A stretch of 32,219 bases of DNA from a bacterium HR20 (GCA_002898675.1 BEHW01000012.1:1-32219); one strand, 5' to 3'. Shown: positions 1 through 9,613, counted from the first letter of the stretch. A program made the numbers and translations. The notes: generated from the sequence alone by a model not told the origin.

Positions 1-1
1 G

Positions 2-757
2 CGCGGAGTTGATTCTGCATTTCTCTGGCAAGCGTTTCACCATGCTGCGACAGCGTTTCTTCCGCCGATGCTGCGGATCAATGTGACGGGCTTTCTGCGC
101 AAAGTGGACTACTCGCACAATTGGAGTGATGCTTCGATTCGCGCCTGCCGAGCGTTCCTTGATTCGAATCGCGCACTCTTCGATCGTGTTGCGAGTGACT
201 ATGGCGTGCCAGCAGAGATCATCACCGCGGTTCTGTGGGTGGAAACAAAGTTCGGGAGGGTGACAGGGACAAACCATGTCTGGAGCGTCTATGCAACGCT
301 TGCAACTGCCGATCAACCGGAGAACATTCGAGCAAATCAAGCAGCGTACCGCGATACAATTGCCGATCCGGCGCGACTGGCCGAGCTTGATTCACTGGTT
401 GAAGTGCGCTCGAAGCGTAAAGCAGCCTGGGCACTCGGTGAGTTGGAAGCACTCTGGCAGATGTCGCGGGATTCTGCGCTTGATGTCCTTGCTCTCCGCG
501 GCTCGTGGGCAGGTGCATTCGGTTTGCCGCAGTTTATTCCATCGAGTTACCTCCGATGGGCACGTGATGGCGATGGCGATGGGCGAGTGGACTTGTTCAA
601 CCTTGCTGATGCAGTTGCCAGCGTTGCAAACTACCTGCGTTCGAACGGGTGGTCGAGCGAGCGCCGTGCGCAAGAAGCAGCGCTCTTCCACTACAACAAC
701 AGCCGCGATTACGTCGAGTGCATCTTTCGTGTCGCTGAGCTTCTCGTCGCGCGGTAG
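2..757 (+). CDS. Lytic murein transglycosylase, MltB-like (5' end outside window)
   Basis: The reading frame is open to the left edge, so the gene starts outside the window and the ATG at 68 is probably internal. The visible 251 residues match the MltB/SLT_2 family of lytic transglycosylases, which cleave peptidoglycan glycan strands in the periplasm to give 1,6-anhydro ends. Seen in the sequence: the catalytic-glutamate motif VETKFG (Glu near residue 81 of the visible part), the substrate-groove segment FGLPQFIPSSY, an Asp/Gly-rich DGDGDGRVD loop, and ALFHYNNSRDYV near the C-terminus. Any signal peptide would lie upstream, out of view. The next gene begins 72 bases downstream on the same strand. 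Family assignment is firm; the exact subfamily is not. Confidence 0.88.
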   Translation, partial: RGVDSAFLWQAFHHAATAFLPPMLRINVTGFLRKVDYSHNWSDASIRACRAFLDSNRALFDRVASDYGVPAEIITAVLWVETKFGRVTGTNHVWSVYATLATADQPENIRANQAAYRDTIADPARLAELDSLVEVRSKRKAAWALGELEALWQMSRDSALDVLALRGSWAGAFGLPQFIPSSYLRWARDGDGDGRVDLFNLADAVASVANYLRSNGWSSERRAQEAALFHYNNSRDYVECIFRVAELLVAR

Positions 758-829
758 TGCAACCGATGGCATAGCTGTGCGTATCATCGCATGCTTGCGG
801 CAGTACTGTTCACTTTCGATCGCTTGGTT

Positions 830-1558
830 ATGAAGCAGACCTTGTCCGCATTTGTGATAGCCCTGGTAGTGTGCGGCACATGCCTTGCCAGCGATTCAAG
901 CCAGGTGCAGAAGATTATCACCGCCTATCACCATGCGCTCGGCGATGTATCGAAGTTGCGGAACCTTCGCTCGTGGAGTGTGGAGGGGAAGCTCGTCAGT
1001 TCCGATGGGAGCTGGAAGCGTACGTATCGGGCGTGGTTCGAAGGAAATAAAGCGCGCTGGGAGTTGGTGCTTCAGCCAGGAATTGTTGCCACGACCTGGT
1101 CCGATGGCACGCGTGGCTGGACGATCCAGCCGTGGACACAGTCGCTGGTCCCACAACCGCTCGATGCACCGCAGCTGCGTCAGGTGAGCTGGTTTGCGCA
1201 GCTTTGGCACAATGATTTGATCGCACCGTCGCCGCGCACTCGCCTGGAGTACCTTGGCACTGAGGAACTCGATGGCTCCGATTGTTTCAAGCTCCGTGCC
1301 TATCGAGACGATGGCTCTGTTGCAACGTACTACACGGATCCCGACAGCGGATTGCTCGTCAAAGTGGAAATCGAATCAGAGCTTGCAGGGAACCGAGTTC
1401 GCTGGGAAGCAACACTGGGCAACTACGCATCTGTTGACGGCGTGATGATGCCGATGGAGCTTGCAACGTCGAGTGGAATGATTCTCGTCGAGCGGTACCG
1501 ACTGGATATTCCCCTCGATCAAACGCTGTTTGCCCCACCACAGGAGAGTGCGCGATGA
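830..1558 (+). CDS. Secreted LolA/LppX-fold-like protein (outer-membrane lipoprotein-sorting-like)
   Basis: A 242-residue protein. I chose the ATG at 830 over the upstream ATG at 791 because it gives a clean signal peptide: MKQT, a hydrophobic core, and a cleavage site near CLA-SD. The cysteines there do not form a good lipobox, so it is probably periplasmic and soluble. The mature part is rich in beta strands with spaced Trp and Tyr residues, and it has a YYTDPDSGLLVKVE segment like that of outer-membrane lipoprotein-sorting (LolA/LppX-fold) proteins, which bind lipids or lipoproteins in a hydrophobic cavity. This assignment rests on pattern, not on a catalytic motif. Its stop codon overlaps the start of the Asp-box protein (ATGATGA), so the two are translationally coupled and may work together at the cell surface. 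Confidence 0.6.
   Translation: MKQTLSAFVIALVVCGTCLASDSSQVQKIITAYHHALGDVSKLRNLRSWSVEGKLVSSDGSWKRTYRAWFEGNKARWELVLQPGIVATTWSDGTRGWTIQPWTQSLVPQPLDAPQLRQVSWFAQLWHNDLIAPSPRTRLEYLGTEELDGSDCFKLRAYRDDGSVATYYTDPDSGLLVKVEIESELAGNRVRWEATLGNYASVDGVMMPMELATSSGMILVERYRLDIPLDQTLFAPPQESAR
1541..1554 (+). promoter_or_regulatory. Shine-Dalgarno sequence for the Asp-box protein
   Basis: AGGAG at 1542-1546 lies 8 bases before the ATG at 1555, inside the end of the upstream gene. Most starts in this window have no recognisable Shine-Dalgarno sequence, so this one is notable. It fits re-initiation at the coupled overlap. Confidence 0.55.
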
Positions 1559-4500
1559 TGCAGAGACTCGTTTGGTTGGTTTTTCTTGTCTTCGTGGTAG
1601 CAGTGCTTGCTGTCGCTGCACAGCAAGCAATATCGCCTGCGGTTCTTGGTGGGCTCTCGGCGCGCGCGCTCGGTCCTGCGACGTGCTCGGGACGTGTAAC
1701 CGCAATCGAAGCGACGTACGTGCCGATTGACTCTGCGCATCCGAACGATCGGCGGCTTGTCATTTACGTTGGATCAGCTGCCGGAGGCGTCTTCAAATCC
1801 CGTGATGGCGGACTGACCTTCGAGCCAATCTTCGATAAGCAAGACTACCTTTCGATTGGTGCAATGGCGCTTGATCCGCGCCATCAAGACTCGGTCCTCT
1901 GGGTAGGGACAGGGGAATCGAACGTGCGAAACAGCGTTTCGATTGGTGGCGGGCTCTACCGCACAACCGATGGCGGCAAGACGTGGAAGAAGATGGGACT
2001 CGATAGTGTCGAGCGCATTGCCAAGATTGCGCTCAATCCGCGCAATCCAGATACACTCTTCGTCGCTGGGCTTGGTGCGCTGTGGAGCGATTCGCCCCAT
2101 CGTGGGCTTTACCGTTCCACAGACGGCGGCCGCACGTTCGAGCGCGTCCTCTACGTGGATGAGAAAACCGGCTGCGCAGACGTTGCCGTTGATCCTGCCG
2201 ATCCGCGAGTTGTCTATTGCACGATGTGGCAGTTTCGGCGGAAGGCATGGAGCTTTTCCTCTGGTGGTCCAGGCAGTGGACTCTACAAATCCACCGACGG
2301 TGGAACGACCTGGCAGCGCCTGACCAATGATCTGCCAACTGGCGAACTTGGACGCATCGTCCTGGCGATTGCACCTTCGAATCCTGCGATTGTCTATGCG
2401 ATGGTCGAAGCGCGGCAGAGCGCACTTTATCGCTCAACCGATCGCGGACAAACCTGGGAGAGACGCTCCGCAGCGGTGAACGTTACGGCGCGCCCGTTCT
2501 ACTTTGCTGCGATGGCCGTGGACCCCTACGATCCAGATCGCCTCTATCGGCTGACGTTTCAATTGGCCATTAGCGAAGATGGTGGCAAGACGTTCAACGC
2601 GTTTTCGTACGGCGGTGCACTTCATCCCGACCACCATGCGTTTTGGATTGATCCAACCAACCCGCAGCATCTCTTGATCGGCACCGATGGAGGGGTCTAT
2701 GAAAGCTTCGACCGAGGACGTTCCTGGCGCATGTTCCGTTCACTCCCACTGGCGCAGTTCTACCGCATCAGCTACGACTTCGATGACCCATACAACATCA
2801 TGGGTGGGCTCCAGGACAATGGTTCGTGGATGGTACCCCACCGCGTCCGAGGGGGAGCAATCGGCAATTGCGACTGGCAATCAACCGGCTGGGGGGATGG
2901 CTTTGCTGTCGTTCGCGATCGAGTACGTCCGGAGTTCATTTACTTCGAATCGCAAGGTGGCGATGCGGTTCGCCGCAATCTCCGCACAAACGAGACACGC
3001 TCGATCCAGCCTCGTGCGGAGCTTGGCATGCCAAAACTCCGCTTCAATTGGAATACGCCGATTGTGCTCAGCAGTGCAAACCCGCGGTACCTGTACATCG
3101 GAGCGCAGTACCTCTACCGCTCAACTGATCACGGCGCGACCTGGCAGCGCCTATCGCCAGATTTGACGACGAACGATTCCACCAAATACGACCCGCAGGA
3201 AAGCGGCGGTGTAACGCGCGATAACACGAGCGCAGAAAATCACTGTACGATCTACACGATTGCCGATTCTCCACTCGATGAGCGCCTCATATGGGTCGGG
3301 ACCGATGATGGCAATCTCCAGCGAACAACCGACGGCGGCAAAACCTGGACGAACTGCGTGCAGTGGCTGCCACGTTCGCTACCGCGTGGTACGTGGGTGA
3401 GCTGTGTCGAGCCGAGCAGGCACGACCGCCAGACATGCTTTGTGACGTTCGATAACCACACCCGTGGCGACATGACGCCGTATGTCTATCGCACAACGGA
3501 TTTGGGTAAGACGTGGACGCGATTGCGGACCGATAGTGTGCGTGGTTTTGCGCACGTTATTCGCCAAGACTTGGTCAATCCGAATCTGCTCTTCCTTGGC
3601 ACCGAACTGGGGTTGTATGTTTCTCTCGATGGAGGCAATACGTTTGCGCGCTACAAAGGCATACCTGCAACGCCCGTCCGAGACATTCAAATTCACCCGC
3701 GAGAGCACGACCTCATCGTTGCAACGCACGGGCGTGGCGTCTATGTGATTGATGACATCACACCGCTCCGCGCGATGCGTCCGGAGCTTCTCGATAGCCC
3801 GTTGGTCATGCTCCCGACCCGGCCGACCGTCCAGCGGTTCGAGAGCGGCTTTCAGGAATTCAGTGGCTCTGATGAATTTATCGCACCCTCGCCGAGCGAT
3901 GATGCGCAAATTGCGTACTACCTTCGTGGGCGGCACCTCATCGGTCCCATGCGAGTTGAGATCCTTGATTCCAGTGGAGCGGTGATCGCAACACTACCGC
4001 CCGGAAAGCGCAAAGGCATCAACCGGCTTGGGTGGGGCATGCGGATGAATCCACCGCGAGTGGCGCGGTCGCCGAATCCTGGAGGCGGGGCATTCGGGCC
4101 GACGGTACTGCCAGGTGTTTACACAGTGCGCGTGGTTGAGGGCGATCGCGTTGCAACCGGCCGTCTGGTGATTCTCCACGATACGAGTGCCGGACTCAGC
4201 CTGGCCGAGCGGAGAGCCAATTTCAGCGCCCTCATGCGGCTCTATCGCGGGATCGAGGAGTTGGCGTTCGTTGTCGAGAAAATCCTTGTGCTCCGCGATA
4301 CACTCTTGGTGCGTGCCCGTGGCGTCGGCGACTCTGCACTTGCGCAGAGGATGATGAAGCTTGCCGGCACACTCGATTCGGCATACTACACGCTCGTAGC
4401 GCGGCAGGCATCGCTCTTTGCTGACACCGAGCCACAGCTTCGGGAAAAACTCGCCGACCTCTACAGTGCGATCGCATCCTATCCTGGCTCTCCGACCGAT

Positions 4501-4674
4501 GAGCAGGAGCGGCTCATTGGCCAATACCTTGCGCAGATCGAGCGTGCGGGCCGATGGGTTGAGTCTGTTGCCGGTTCGACCCTTGCGGATCTCAACCGAC
4601 AGCTTGCCCGCTACGGCCAGCAACCGATTGCACTGCTGACGAAAGAGGAGTTTCTCCAGCAATCGGCGTACTAG
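1555..4674 (+). CDS. Secreted Asp-box (BNR/sortilin-like) beta-propeller protein
   Basis: A 1039-residue protein with an N-terminal signal sequence (MMQRLV then a hydrophobic stretch, cleavage after about residue 22). I count eleven Asp-box motifs of the S/T-x-D-x-G-x-T-F/W type, including SRDGGLTF (about residue 82), TTDGGKTW (137), STDGGTTW (246), SEDGGKTF (341), STDHGATW (522), TTDGGKTW (591) and SLDGGNTF (690). That spacing fits one or two seven-bladed propellers like those of VPS10/sortilin-like and GH74-like proteins. After about residue 740 comes a FlgD/Ig-like beta domain, then a helical C-terminal part (about 880-1039). Relatives are often annotated as glycosyl hydrolases, but Asp-boxes are structural and do not prove enzyme activity. 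It is coupled to the upstream LolA-like gene. Confidence 0.82.
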   Translation: MMQRLVWLVFLVFVVAVLAVAAQQAISPAVLGGLSARALGPATCSGRVTAIEATYVPIDSAHPNDRRLVIYVGSAAGGVFKSRDGGLTFEPIFDKQDYLSIGAMALDPRHQDSVLWVGTGESNVRNSVSIGGGLYRTTDGGKTWKKMGLDSVERIAKIALNPRNPDTLFVAGLGALWSDSPHRGLYRSTDGGRTFERVLYVDEKTGCADVAVDPADPRVVYCTMWQFRRKAWSFSSGGPGSGLYKSTDGGTTWQRLTNDLPTGELGRIVLAIAPSNPAIVYAMVEARQSALYRSTDRGQTWERRSAAVNVTARPFYFAAMAVDPYDPDRLYRLTFQLAISEDGGKTFNAFSYGGALHPDHHAFWIDPTNPQHLLIGTDGGVYESFDRGRSWRMFRSLPLAQFYRISYDFDDPYNIMGGLQDNGSWMVPHRVRGGAIGNCDWQSTGWGDGFAVVRDRVRPEFIYFESQGGDAVRRNLRTNETRSIQPRAELGMPKLRFNWNTPIVLSSANPRYLYIGAQYLYRSTDHGATWQRLSPDLTTNDSTKYDPQESGGVTRDNTSAENHCTIYTIADSPLDERLIWVGTDDGNLQRTTDGGKTWTNCVQWLPRSLPRGTWVSCVEPSRHDRQTCFVTFDNHTRGDMTPYVYRTTDLGKTWTRLRTDSVRGFAHVIRQDLVNPNLLFLGTELGLYVSLDGGNTFARYKGIPATPVRDIQIHPREHDLIVATHGRGVYVIDDITPLRAMRPELLDSPLVMLPTRPTVQRFESGFQEFSGSDEFIAPSPSDDAQIAYYLRGRHLIGPMRVEILDSSGAVIATLPPGKRKGINRLGWGMRMNPPRVARSPNPGGGAFGPTVLPGVYTVRVVEGDRVATGRLVILHDTSAGLSLAERRANFSALMRLYRGIEELAFVVEKILVLRDTLLVRARGVGDSALAQRMMKLAGTLDSAYYTLVARQASLFADTEPQLREKLADLYSAIASYPGSPTDEQERLIGQYLAQIERAGRWVESVAGSTLADLNRQLARYGQQPIALLTKEEFLQQSAY

Positions 4675-4688
4675 AACGGAGGCTGCGG

Positions 4689-4698
4689 TATTTTTGCA
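4689..4698 (+). promoter_or_regulatory. Candidate -7 element for the purL gene run
   Basis: TATTTTTGCA fits the Bacteroidota primary-sigma -7 consensus TAnnTTTG exactly and sits about 40 bases before the purL start. I see no TTG-type -33 element at the expected distance, so this is a half-site match. It lies between the stop of the Asp-box gene and purL, where a new transcript would be expected to begin. Confidence 0.45.
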
Positions 4699-4727
4699 TC
4701 GCTGCTTGTTGGCAGCACGCGATGCAA
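4694..4727 (+). promoter_or_regulatory. Inverted repeat overlapping the purL promoter (candidate operator)
   Basis: TTGCATCGC (4694-4702) and GCGATGCAA (4719-4727) are perfect 9-base inverted arms separated by 16 bases. Inside them, GCTGC (4701-4705) and GCAGC (4712-4716) form a second nested pair around TTGTTG. The left arm overlaps the -7 element, so most of that arm would probably lie outside the transcript; this favours a protein-binding DNA site over an RNA hairpin. It could instead be a terminator hairpin for the upstream gene, but no T-run follows it. The bound regulator, if any, is unknown. Confidence 0.4.
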
Positions 4728-4737
4728 TCTCATCCTG

Positions 4738-7023
4738 ATGCGTTCGATGAATTCACACCCGGAGACGACGGGTATCGAGCTGGAAACCGAGATCCCTGGT
4801 TCAGAATCGCTGGCACTGGAGCTGGGGCTGACCGCCGAAGAGTATGCCCGAATCCTTGAACTGCTCGGTCGAGTGCCGACGTACACCGAGCTGGGGATGT
4901 TCAGCGTCATGTGGAGCGAGCATTGCTCGTACAAGAACTCTTTGCTGCTTTTGAAGACACTTCCGCGAAGCGGCGGACGGTTGCTCGTCGAGGCTGGCAA
5001 AGAAAACGCTGGGCTTGTTGATCTCGGGGAAGGCTGGGCGGTCGCGTTCAAGATTGAATCGCATAATCACCCATCGGCTGTTGAGCCGTACCAGGGTGCA
5101 GCAACAGGCGTGGGAGGAATTCTTCGGGATATTTTCACAATGGGTGCCCGGCCGATTGCAGCGCTCAATTCACTCCGCTTTGGCGATCCGAGCGACCGAC
5201 GCACACGCTATTTGGTCAACGGTGTCGTCCGGGGGATCGGCGATTACGGCAATTCCTTCGGTGTGCCGACTGTCGGCGGAGAGGTGTACTTCGATGCGTG
5301 TTACAGCGACAATCCGCTCGTCAACGCGATGGCAGTGGGAATTGTTCGAGCCGATCGCGTGGTGTCAGCGACAGCGGTCGGTGTGGGGAACCCGGTGATG
5401 CTCATGGGATCGAGCACCGGGCGCGATGGCATCCACGGTGCGTCGCTTCTTGCCTCACGCCAGTTCGATGCGTCGAGTGCCGATATGCGTCCGACGGTGC
5501 AGGTGGGCGATCCGTTCGCCGAAAAGCTCCTGCTCGAAGCAGCACTCGAACTGATTGAATCGGGCTGCGTGGTAGGGATGCAGGACATGGGGGCGGCAGG
5601 CATCACCTGTTCGACAAGCGAAATGAGCGCAAAAGGTGGTGTGGGGATGGACATTGACCTCGATCGGGTTCCTCTGCGCGAAGAGGATATGAGCGCCTAT
5701 GAAATTTTGCTCAGCGAGTCGCAGGAGCGTATGCTCGTTGTCATCGAGCGTGGGAAAGAGCAGCTGGCCGAGCGCATCTGCCGGAAGTGGGACGTCCCGA
5801 TTGCGCAGATTGGTGTCGTTACCGGAGACGGTATGCTGCGTTTCTGGCGCCACGGTCAATGTGTGGCGTGCGTGCCCGCTGATGCCCTCGTCGTCGGTGG
5901 TGGAGCACCCGTCTATGAGCGCCAGTGGAAGGAGGCAACATACCTTGCCTATACGCGCCAGTTCGACCAAGCAGCGTTCGAACAGCAGTACGCAGGACGG
6001 GCTGCAACAACACTCCTGCTGGAGCTTTTAGCTCGGCCGACGATTGCCAGTAAGCGCTGGATCTACGAGCAGTATGACCGGCACGTCGGCACGAACACCA
6101 TCGAGCGTTCGTGCGACGCTGCAATCGTTCGGCTCAAAGAAGTGCCTGGGAAAGCGCTTGCACTCTCGACCGATTGCAATAGCCGCTACGTCTATCTCGA
6201 TCCCTACATCGGTGCGATGATTGCCGTAGCGGAAGCAGCACGGAACTGCGTGTGCGCTGGTGCTCAGCCTGTAGCAATCACCAACTGCCTCAACTTCGGG
6301 GATCCGTACAATCCCGAAGTGTACTGGCAGTTTCGTCAGGCAGTGCTCGGCATGGGGCAGATGTGCCGTCTCCTCGATACACCGGTGACGGGCGGGAACG
6401 TCAGTTTCTACAACCAATCGCAGCACAACGCAATCTACCCGACACCGACGATCGGGATGCTCGGTATCGTTGAGTCGCTCGAGCATATTACCCCTTCAGG
6501 ATTCGAGCGCAGCGGAGATGTTGTTTATCTGATCGGCTGGCACAGCGATCGTCTCGATGGAAGCGAGCTGGTTGTCATGCTTGCAGGAGAGCCACTCGGC
6601 ACTGCGCCACCGTTTGATGCTGAGCACGAGGTGCAATTGCAGCGTGTTCTTCTGCAGGCAATTCGCAAGCGGCTGGTTCGCTCTGCGCACGATACTGCCG
6701 AAGGTGGCATTGCAGTCGCACTTGCGGAGGCAGCAATTGTCGGCGGGGTTGGCGCAACGATCGAGCTGCCATTTCCGGCTACGCTCGGGCATCTTTTCGG
6801 CGAAGCGCAGTCGCGGGTTATCGTGACTGTTGCACCGGACGATGCCGAGCAGTTCGAGCGTGAGATGGCAAGCGCCGGCGTGCCATGGCATCGGCTGGGT
6901 ATGACCGGTGGTAATAGGCTTGCCATCGAACACGTAGCGCATTGGAGCCTTGGCGAACTCCGCATGGCGTGGGAAACTGCGCTGCCGAGACTTTTCGATA
7001 CTGCCAGTGCTGTTCCTCACTAA
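4738..7023 (+). CDS. purL: Phosphoribosylformylglycinamidine synthase subunit PurL (small type)
   Basis: A 761-residue protein of the small PurL type. It catalyses the ATP-dependent conversion of FGAR to FGAM in purine synthesis and needs separate PurS and PurQ partners, neither of which is in this window. Visible signatures are SEHCSYKNS near residue 60 (catalytic histidine region), the SHNHPSAVEPYQGAATGVGG substrate/ATP segment, the GVPTVGGEV region, and the second half-repeat with TGGNVSFYN. The family usually has about 720-760 residues, so the gene is complete. The ATG at 4747 (residue 4) is an equally possible start; neither has a Shine-Dalgarno sequence. purL opens a close-packed run of genes, with alaS starting 16 bases after its stop. 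Confidence 0.96.
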   Translation: MRSMNSHPETTGIELETEIPGSESLALELGLTAEEYARILELLGRVPTYTELGMFSVMWSEHCSYKNSLLLLKTLPRSGGRLLVEAGKENAGLVDLGEGWAVAFKIESHNHPSAVEPYQGAATGVGGILRDIFTMGARPIAALNSLRFGDPSDRRTRYLVNGVVRGIGDYGNSFGVPTVGGEVYFDACYSDNPLVNAMAVGIVRADRVVSATAVGVGNPVMLMGSSTGRDGIHGASLLASRQFDASSADMRPTVQVGDPFAEKLLLEAALELIESGCVVGMQDMGAAGITCSTSEMSAKGGVGMDIDLDRVPLREEDMSAYEILLSESQERMLVVIERGKEQLAERICRKWDVPIAQIGVVTGDGMLRFWRHGQCVACVPADALVVGGGAPVYERQWKEATYLAYTRQFDQAAFEQQYAGRAATTLLLELLARPTIASKRWIYEQYDRHVGTNTIERSCDAAIVRLKEVPGKALALSTDCNSRYVYLDPYIGAMIAVAEAARNCVCAGAQPVAITNCLNFGDPYNPEVYWQFRQAVLGMGQMCRLLDTPVTGGNVSFYNQSQHNAIYPTPTIGMLGIVESLEHITPSGFERSGDVVYLIGWHSDRLDGSELVVMLAGEPLGTAPPFDAEHEVQLQRVLLQAIRKRLVRSAHDTAEGGIAVALAEAAIVGGVGATIELPFPATLGHLFGEAQSRVIVTVAPDDAEQFEREMASAGVPWHRLGMTGGNRLAIEHVAHWSLGELRMAWETALPRLFDTASAVPH

Positions 7024-7039
7024 CGCAGACGCTCTGAGC

Positions 7040-9598
7040 ATGCGCGCTGATGACGTTCGATCTTCCTTCCTCGAGTTCTTTGCTGCACGCGGCCATCGAG
7101 TTGTGCCGAGCAGTCCGGTGATTCCGCATGGCGATCCGACGCTGCTGTTTACCAATGCCGGGATGAACCAGTTCAAAGATGTTTTCCTCGGCACTGGAAC
7201 GCGTGACTACACCCGTGCGGTCAACTCGCAGAAGTGTATCCGCGTCAGCGGGAAACACAACGACCTCGAAGAAGTCGGCTACGATACGTACCACCACACC
7301 TTCTTCGAGATGCTGGGCAATTGGTCGTTCGGAGACTACTACAAAGCAGAAGCCATTGCCTGGGCGTGGGAATTACTCACAAGCGTCTGGCAGTTGCCGC
7401 CGGAGCGACTCTTTGCAACGGTCCATCATACCGACGATGAGTCGTTCGAGCTTTGGCGTCGTCATCTACCGGACGATCGCATCCTCCGTTTCGGAGATAA
7501 AGACAACTTCTGGGAAATGGGAGAGACGGGTCCATGCGGGCCATGCACAGAAATCCACTACGACCGTACGCCCGATTGCAGCGGACGCGCGCTGGTCAAT
7601 GCAGGAACGCAGCAGGTCATTGAGATTTGGAACAATGTTTTCATCCAATACAACCGCACTGCGGATGGCTCGCTCCAGGAGTTGCCGCGCAAGCACGTAG
7701 ACACTGGCATGGGGCTGGAACGCATCACCGCAGTTCTTCAAGGGAAGCAGTCCAATTACGATACCGACCTATTCACCCCGCTCATTGCACGGTTAGAAGA
7801 ACTTTCGGGAAAACACTACGAGCAGGACCTCCAGTCGCCAATCGGAGTAGCAATGCGGGTGATGGCTGACCATGTCCGCGCACTTTCCTTTGCGATTGCT
7901 GATGGTGCCTTACCAGGCAACGAGGGGCGTGGGTATGTCCTGCGTCGGATTCTCCGACGCGCAGTTCGCTACGGGCGCAACCTTGGGTTCGAGCAGCCTA
8001 CGCTCTACTGCTTGGTGGAGGTGCTGGCAGAGATTATGGGCAGTGCGTTCCCTGAGGTGCGCGAGCATCGCCCGACGATCGAACGCGTCATCCGTGCAGA
8101 AGAGGAGATGTTCCTTGCCACCCTCGATCGAGGATTAGAGCGCTTTGCGACGATCGCTGCACGGGCGAAAGCGCGCGGTGAACGTGTCATCAGCGGTGAG
8201 GATGCGTTCCTGCTCTATGATTCCTTCGGTTTTCCGCTCGACTTGACGGAATTGATGGCGCGCGAGGAAGGACTCGCTGTTGATCACGCTGGTTTCGAGC
8301 GACTCATGGCAGAGCAACGCGAGCGGTCGCGCCAAGCGCAGAAGCGCTACCATGCAGAAGTCGTCGTGCCATCGCTCGAGGCAGAAAGTGAGTTCGTTGG
8401 CTACGATACGCTCGAGTGCGAAAGTCGCATCGTTGCAGTGGAGGGTAACGCAGTCGTGCTCGCTGCGACGCCATTCTACGTTGAATCTGGCGGTCAGGTC
8501 AGCGATACCGGCACGATCGAGGTCGAGGGCGAAACCTTCGTCGTTAGTGACGTGCAACGCGTTGGGAATGCAATTGTGCATGTCTGCGACCGGCCCGTAC
8601 CGCCATCTCTGCAGGGGAGGACAGCACGTGCATGTGTGGATGTCGAGCGCCGTTGGAGTATCCAGCGCAACCATACGGCAACGCACTTAGTCCACGAAGC
8701 GCTGCGTCGTGTCTTGGGCGATCACGTCAAACAGAGTGGGTCACTGGTTGCTCCGGATCGTTTGCGGTTCGACTTTTCCCATTTTGGGAAAGTCACCCCA
8801 GACCAGATGCGGCAGATCGAGCAGATTGTCAACGAGAAAATCCTCGAGCGAGTACCCGTCGAAACGCGGATTCTCCCAATTGAGCAAGCACGGCAGATCC
8901 CGGGTGTGAAGATGTTCTTCGGCGACAAGTACGGGGACATCGTCCGGGTGGTTGTCGCCGACGAGAAGTTTTCTGTTGAGTTCTGCGGTGGCACGCACGT
9001 GCGGAATACGAGCGAGATCGGTCTCTTTGCGCTGATTGATGAAACCGCCATCGCTGCAGGGGTGCGCCGCATCGAGGCAGTGACCGGTTGGGGGCTTGCA
9101 GGGTACATCGAGCGCCTGCGCGGAGCTTACCAAGAGAAAGCAACAGAGCACGCAGAGCTTGTCGAACGTGTCCACAGCCTCGAGCGCCAGCTCGATAAGC
9201 TTCGATTCGAACAATTAGTTGCAGAGCTTCTGCCACAGCTTTTGAGCTCTGCGCAGATAGTTGGCAGTGTGCAAGTTGTGACCGGGACTGTTCCAGTCGA
9301 GTCAGCTGAGCACCTGCGACTGGTTGCTGAGGCACTGCGGCAGCGACTGGCGCACGGTGGCATTGGATTGCTTGCGGCTCAGCTCGATGGGAAGCTTCAG
9401 CTTGTCTGCGCAGTGACCGATGATTTAGCACCGCGCTACCATGCAGGCAAGCTTGTAAGCACTGTTGCAGCTCGTCTTGGCGGCAAAGGTGGCGGCCGCC
9501 CGACGCTCGCAACTGCTGGTGCGCGGGATATTGAACAGCTCGATGCTGTGCTGAGCGAGTTTCCGCACCTCGTCGAACAATGGATTCCACAAGACTAA
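7040..9598 (+). CDS. alaS: Alanine--tRNA ligase
   Basis: An 852-residue alanyl-tRNA synthetase that charges tRNA-Ala and edits misacylated Ser/Gly. I chose the ATG at 7040 because family similarity starts there (MRADDVRSSFLEFFAARGH); a longer frame starting at 6950 would lie within purL. The class II catalytic core has LFTNAGMNQFKDVFLG and FEMLGNWSFGDYYK. The editing domain shows zinc ligands HTATH (about residue 543) and CGGTH (about 648). The C-terminal C-Ala/DHHA1 region ends with a glycine-rich GGKGGGRP loop. Length is slightly below the typical 870-880. It is embedded between purL (16-base gap) and the DUF3127 gene (15-base gap). Confidence 0.97.
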   Translation: MRADDVRSSFLEFFAARGHRVVPSSPVIPHGDPTLLFTNAGMNQFKDVFLGTGTRDYTRAVNSQKCIRVSGKHNDLEEVGYDTYHHTFFEMLGNWSFGDYYKAEAIAWAWELLTSVWQLPPERLFATVHHTDDESFELWRRHLPDDRILRFGDKDNFWEMGETGPCGPCTEIHYDRTPDCSGRALVNAGTQQVIEIWNNVFIQYNRTADGSLQELPRKHVDTGMGLERITAVLQGKQSNYDTDLFTPLIARLEELSGKHYEQDLQSPIGVAMRVMADHVRALSFAIADGALPGNEGRGYVLRRILRRAVRYGRNLGFEQPTLYCLVEVLAEIMGSAFPEVREHRPTIERVIRAEEEMFLATLDRGLERFATIAARAKARGERVISGEDAFLLYDSFGFPLDLTELMAREEGLAVDHAGFERLMAEQRERSRQAQKRYHAEVVVPSLEAESEFVGYDTLECESRIVAVEGNAVVLAATPFYVESGGQVSDTGTIEVEGETFVVSDVQRVGNAIVHVCDRPVPPSLQGRTARACVDVERRWSIQRNHTATHLVHEALRRVLGDHVKQSGSLVAPDRLRFDFSHFGKVTPDQMRQIEQIVNEKILERVPVETRILPIEQARQIPGVKMFFGDKYGDIVRVVVADEKFSVEFCGGTHVRNTSEIGLFALIDETAIAAGVRRIEAVTGWGLAGYIERLRGAYQEKATEHAELVERVHSLERQLDKLRFEQLVAELLPQLLSSAQIVGSVQVVTGTVPVESAEHLRLVAEALRQRLAHGGIGLLAAQLDGKLQLVCAVTDDLAPRYHAGKLVSTVAARLGGKGGGRPTLATAGARDIEQLDAVLSEFPHLVEQWIPQD

Positions 9599-9613
9599 CC
9601 GGACAGTGAGACC

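Noticed and set aside
6950..7039. Longer N-terminus for alaS starting within purL
   Set aside because: The added 30 residues have no similarity to AlaRS and overlap purL by 74 bases; the 7040 start matches the family.
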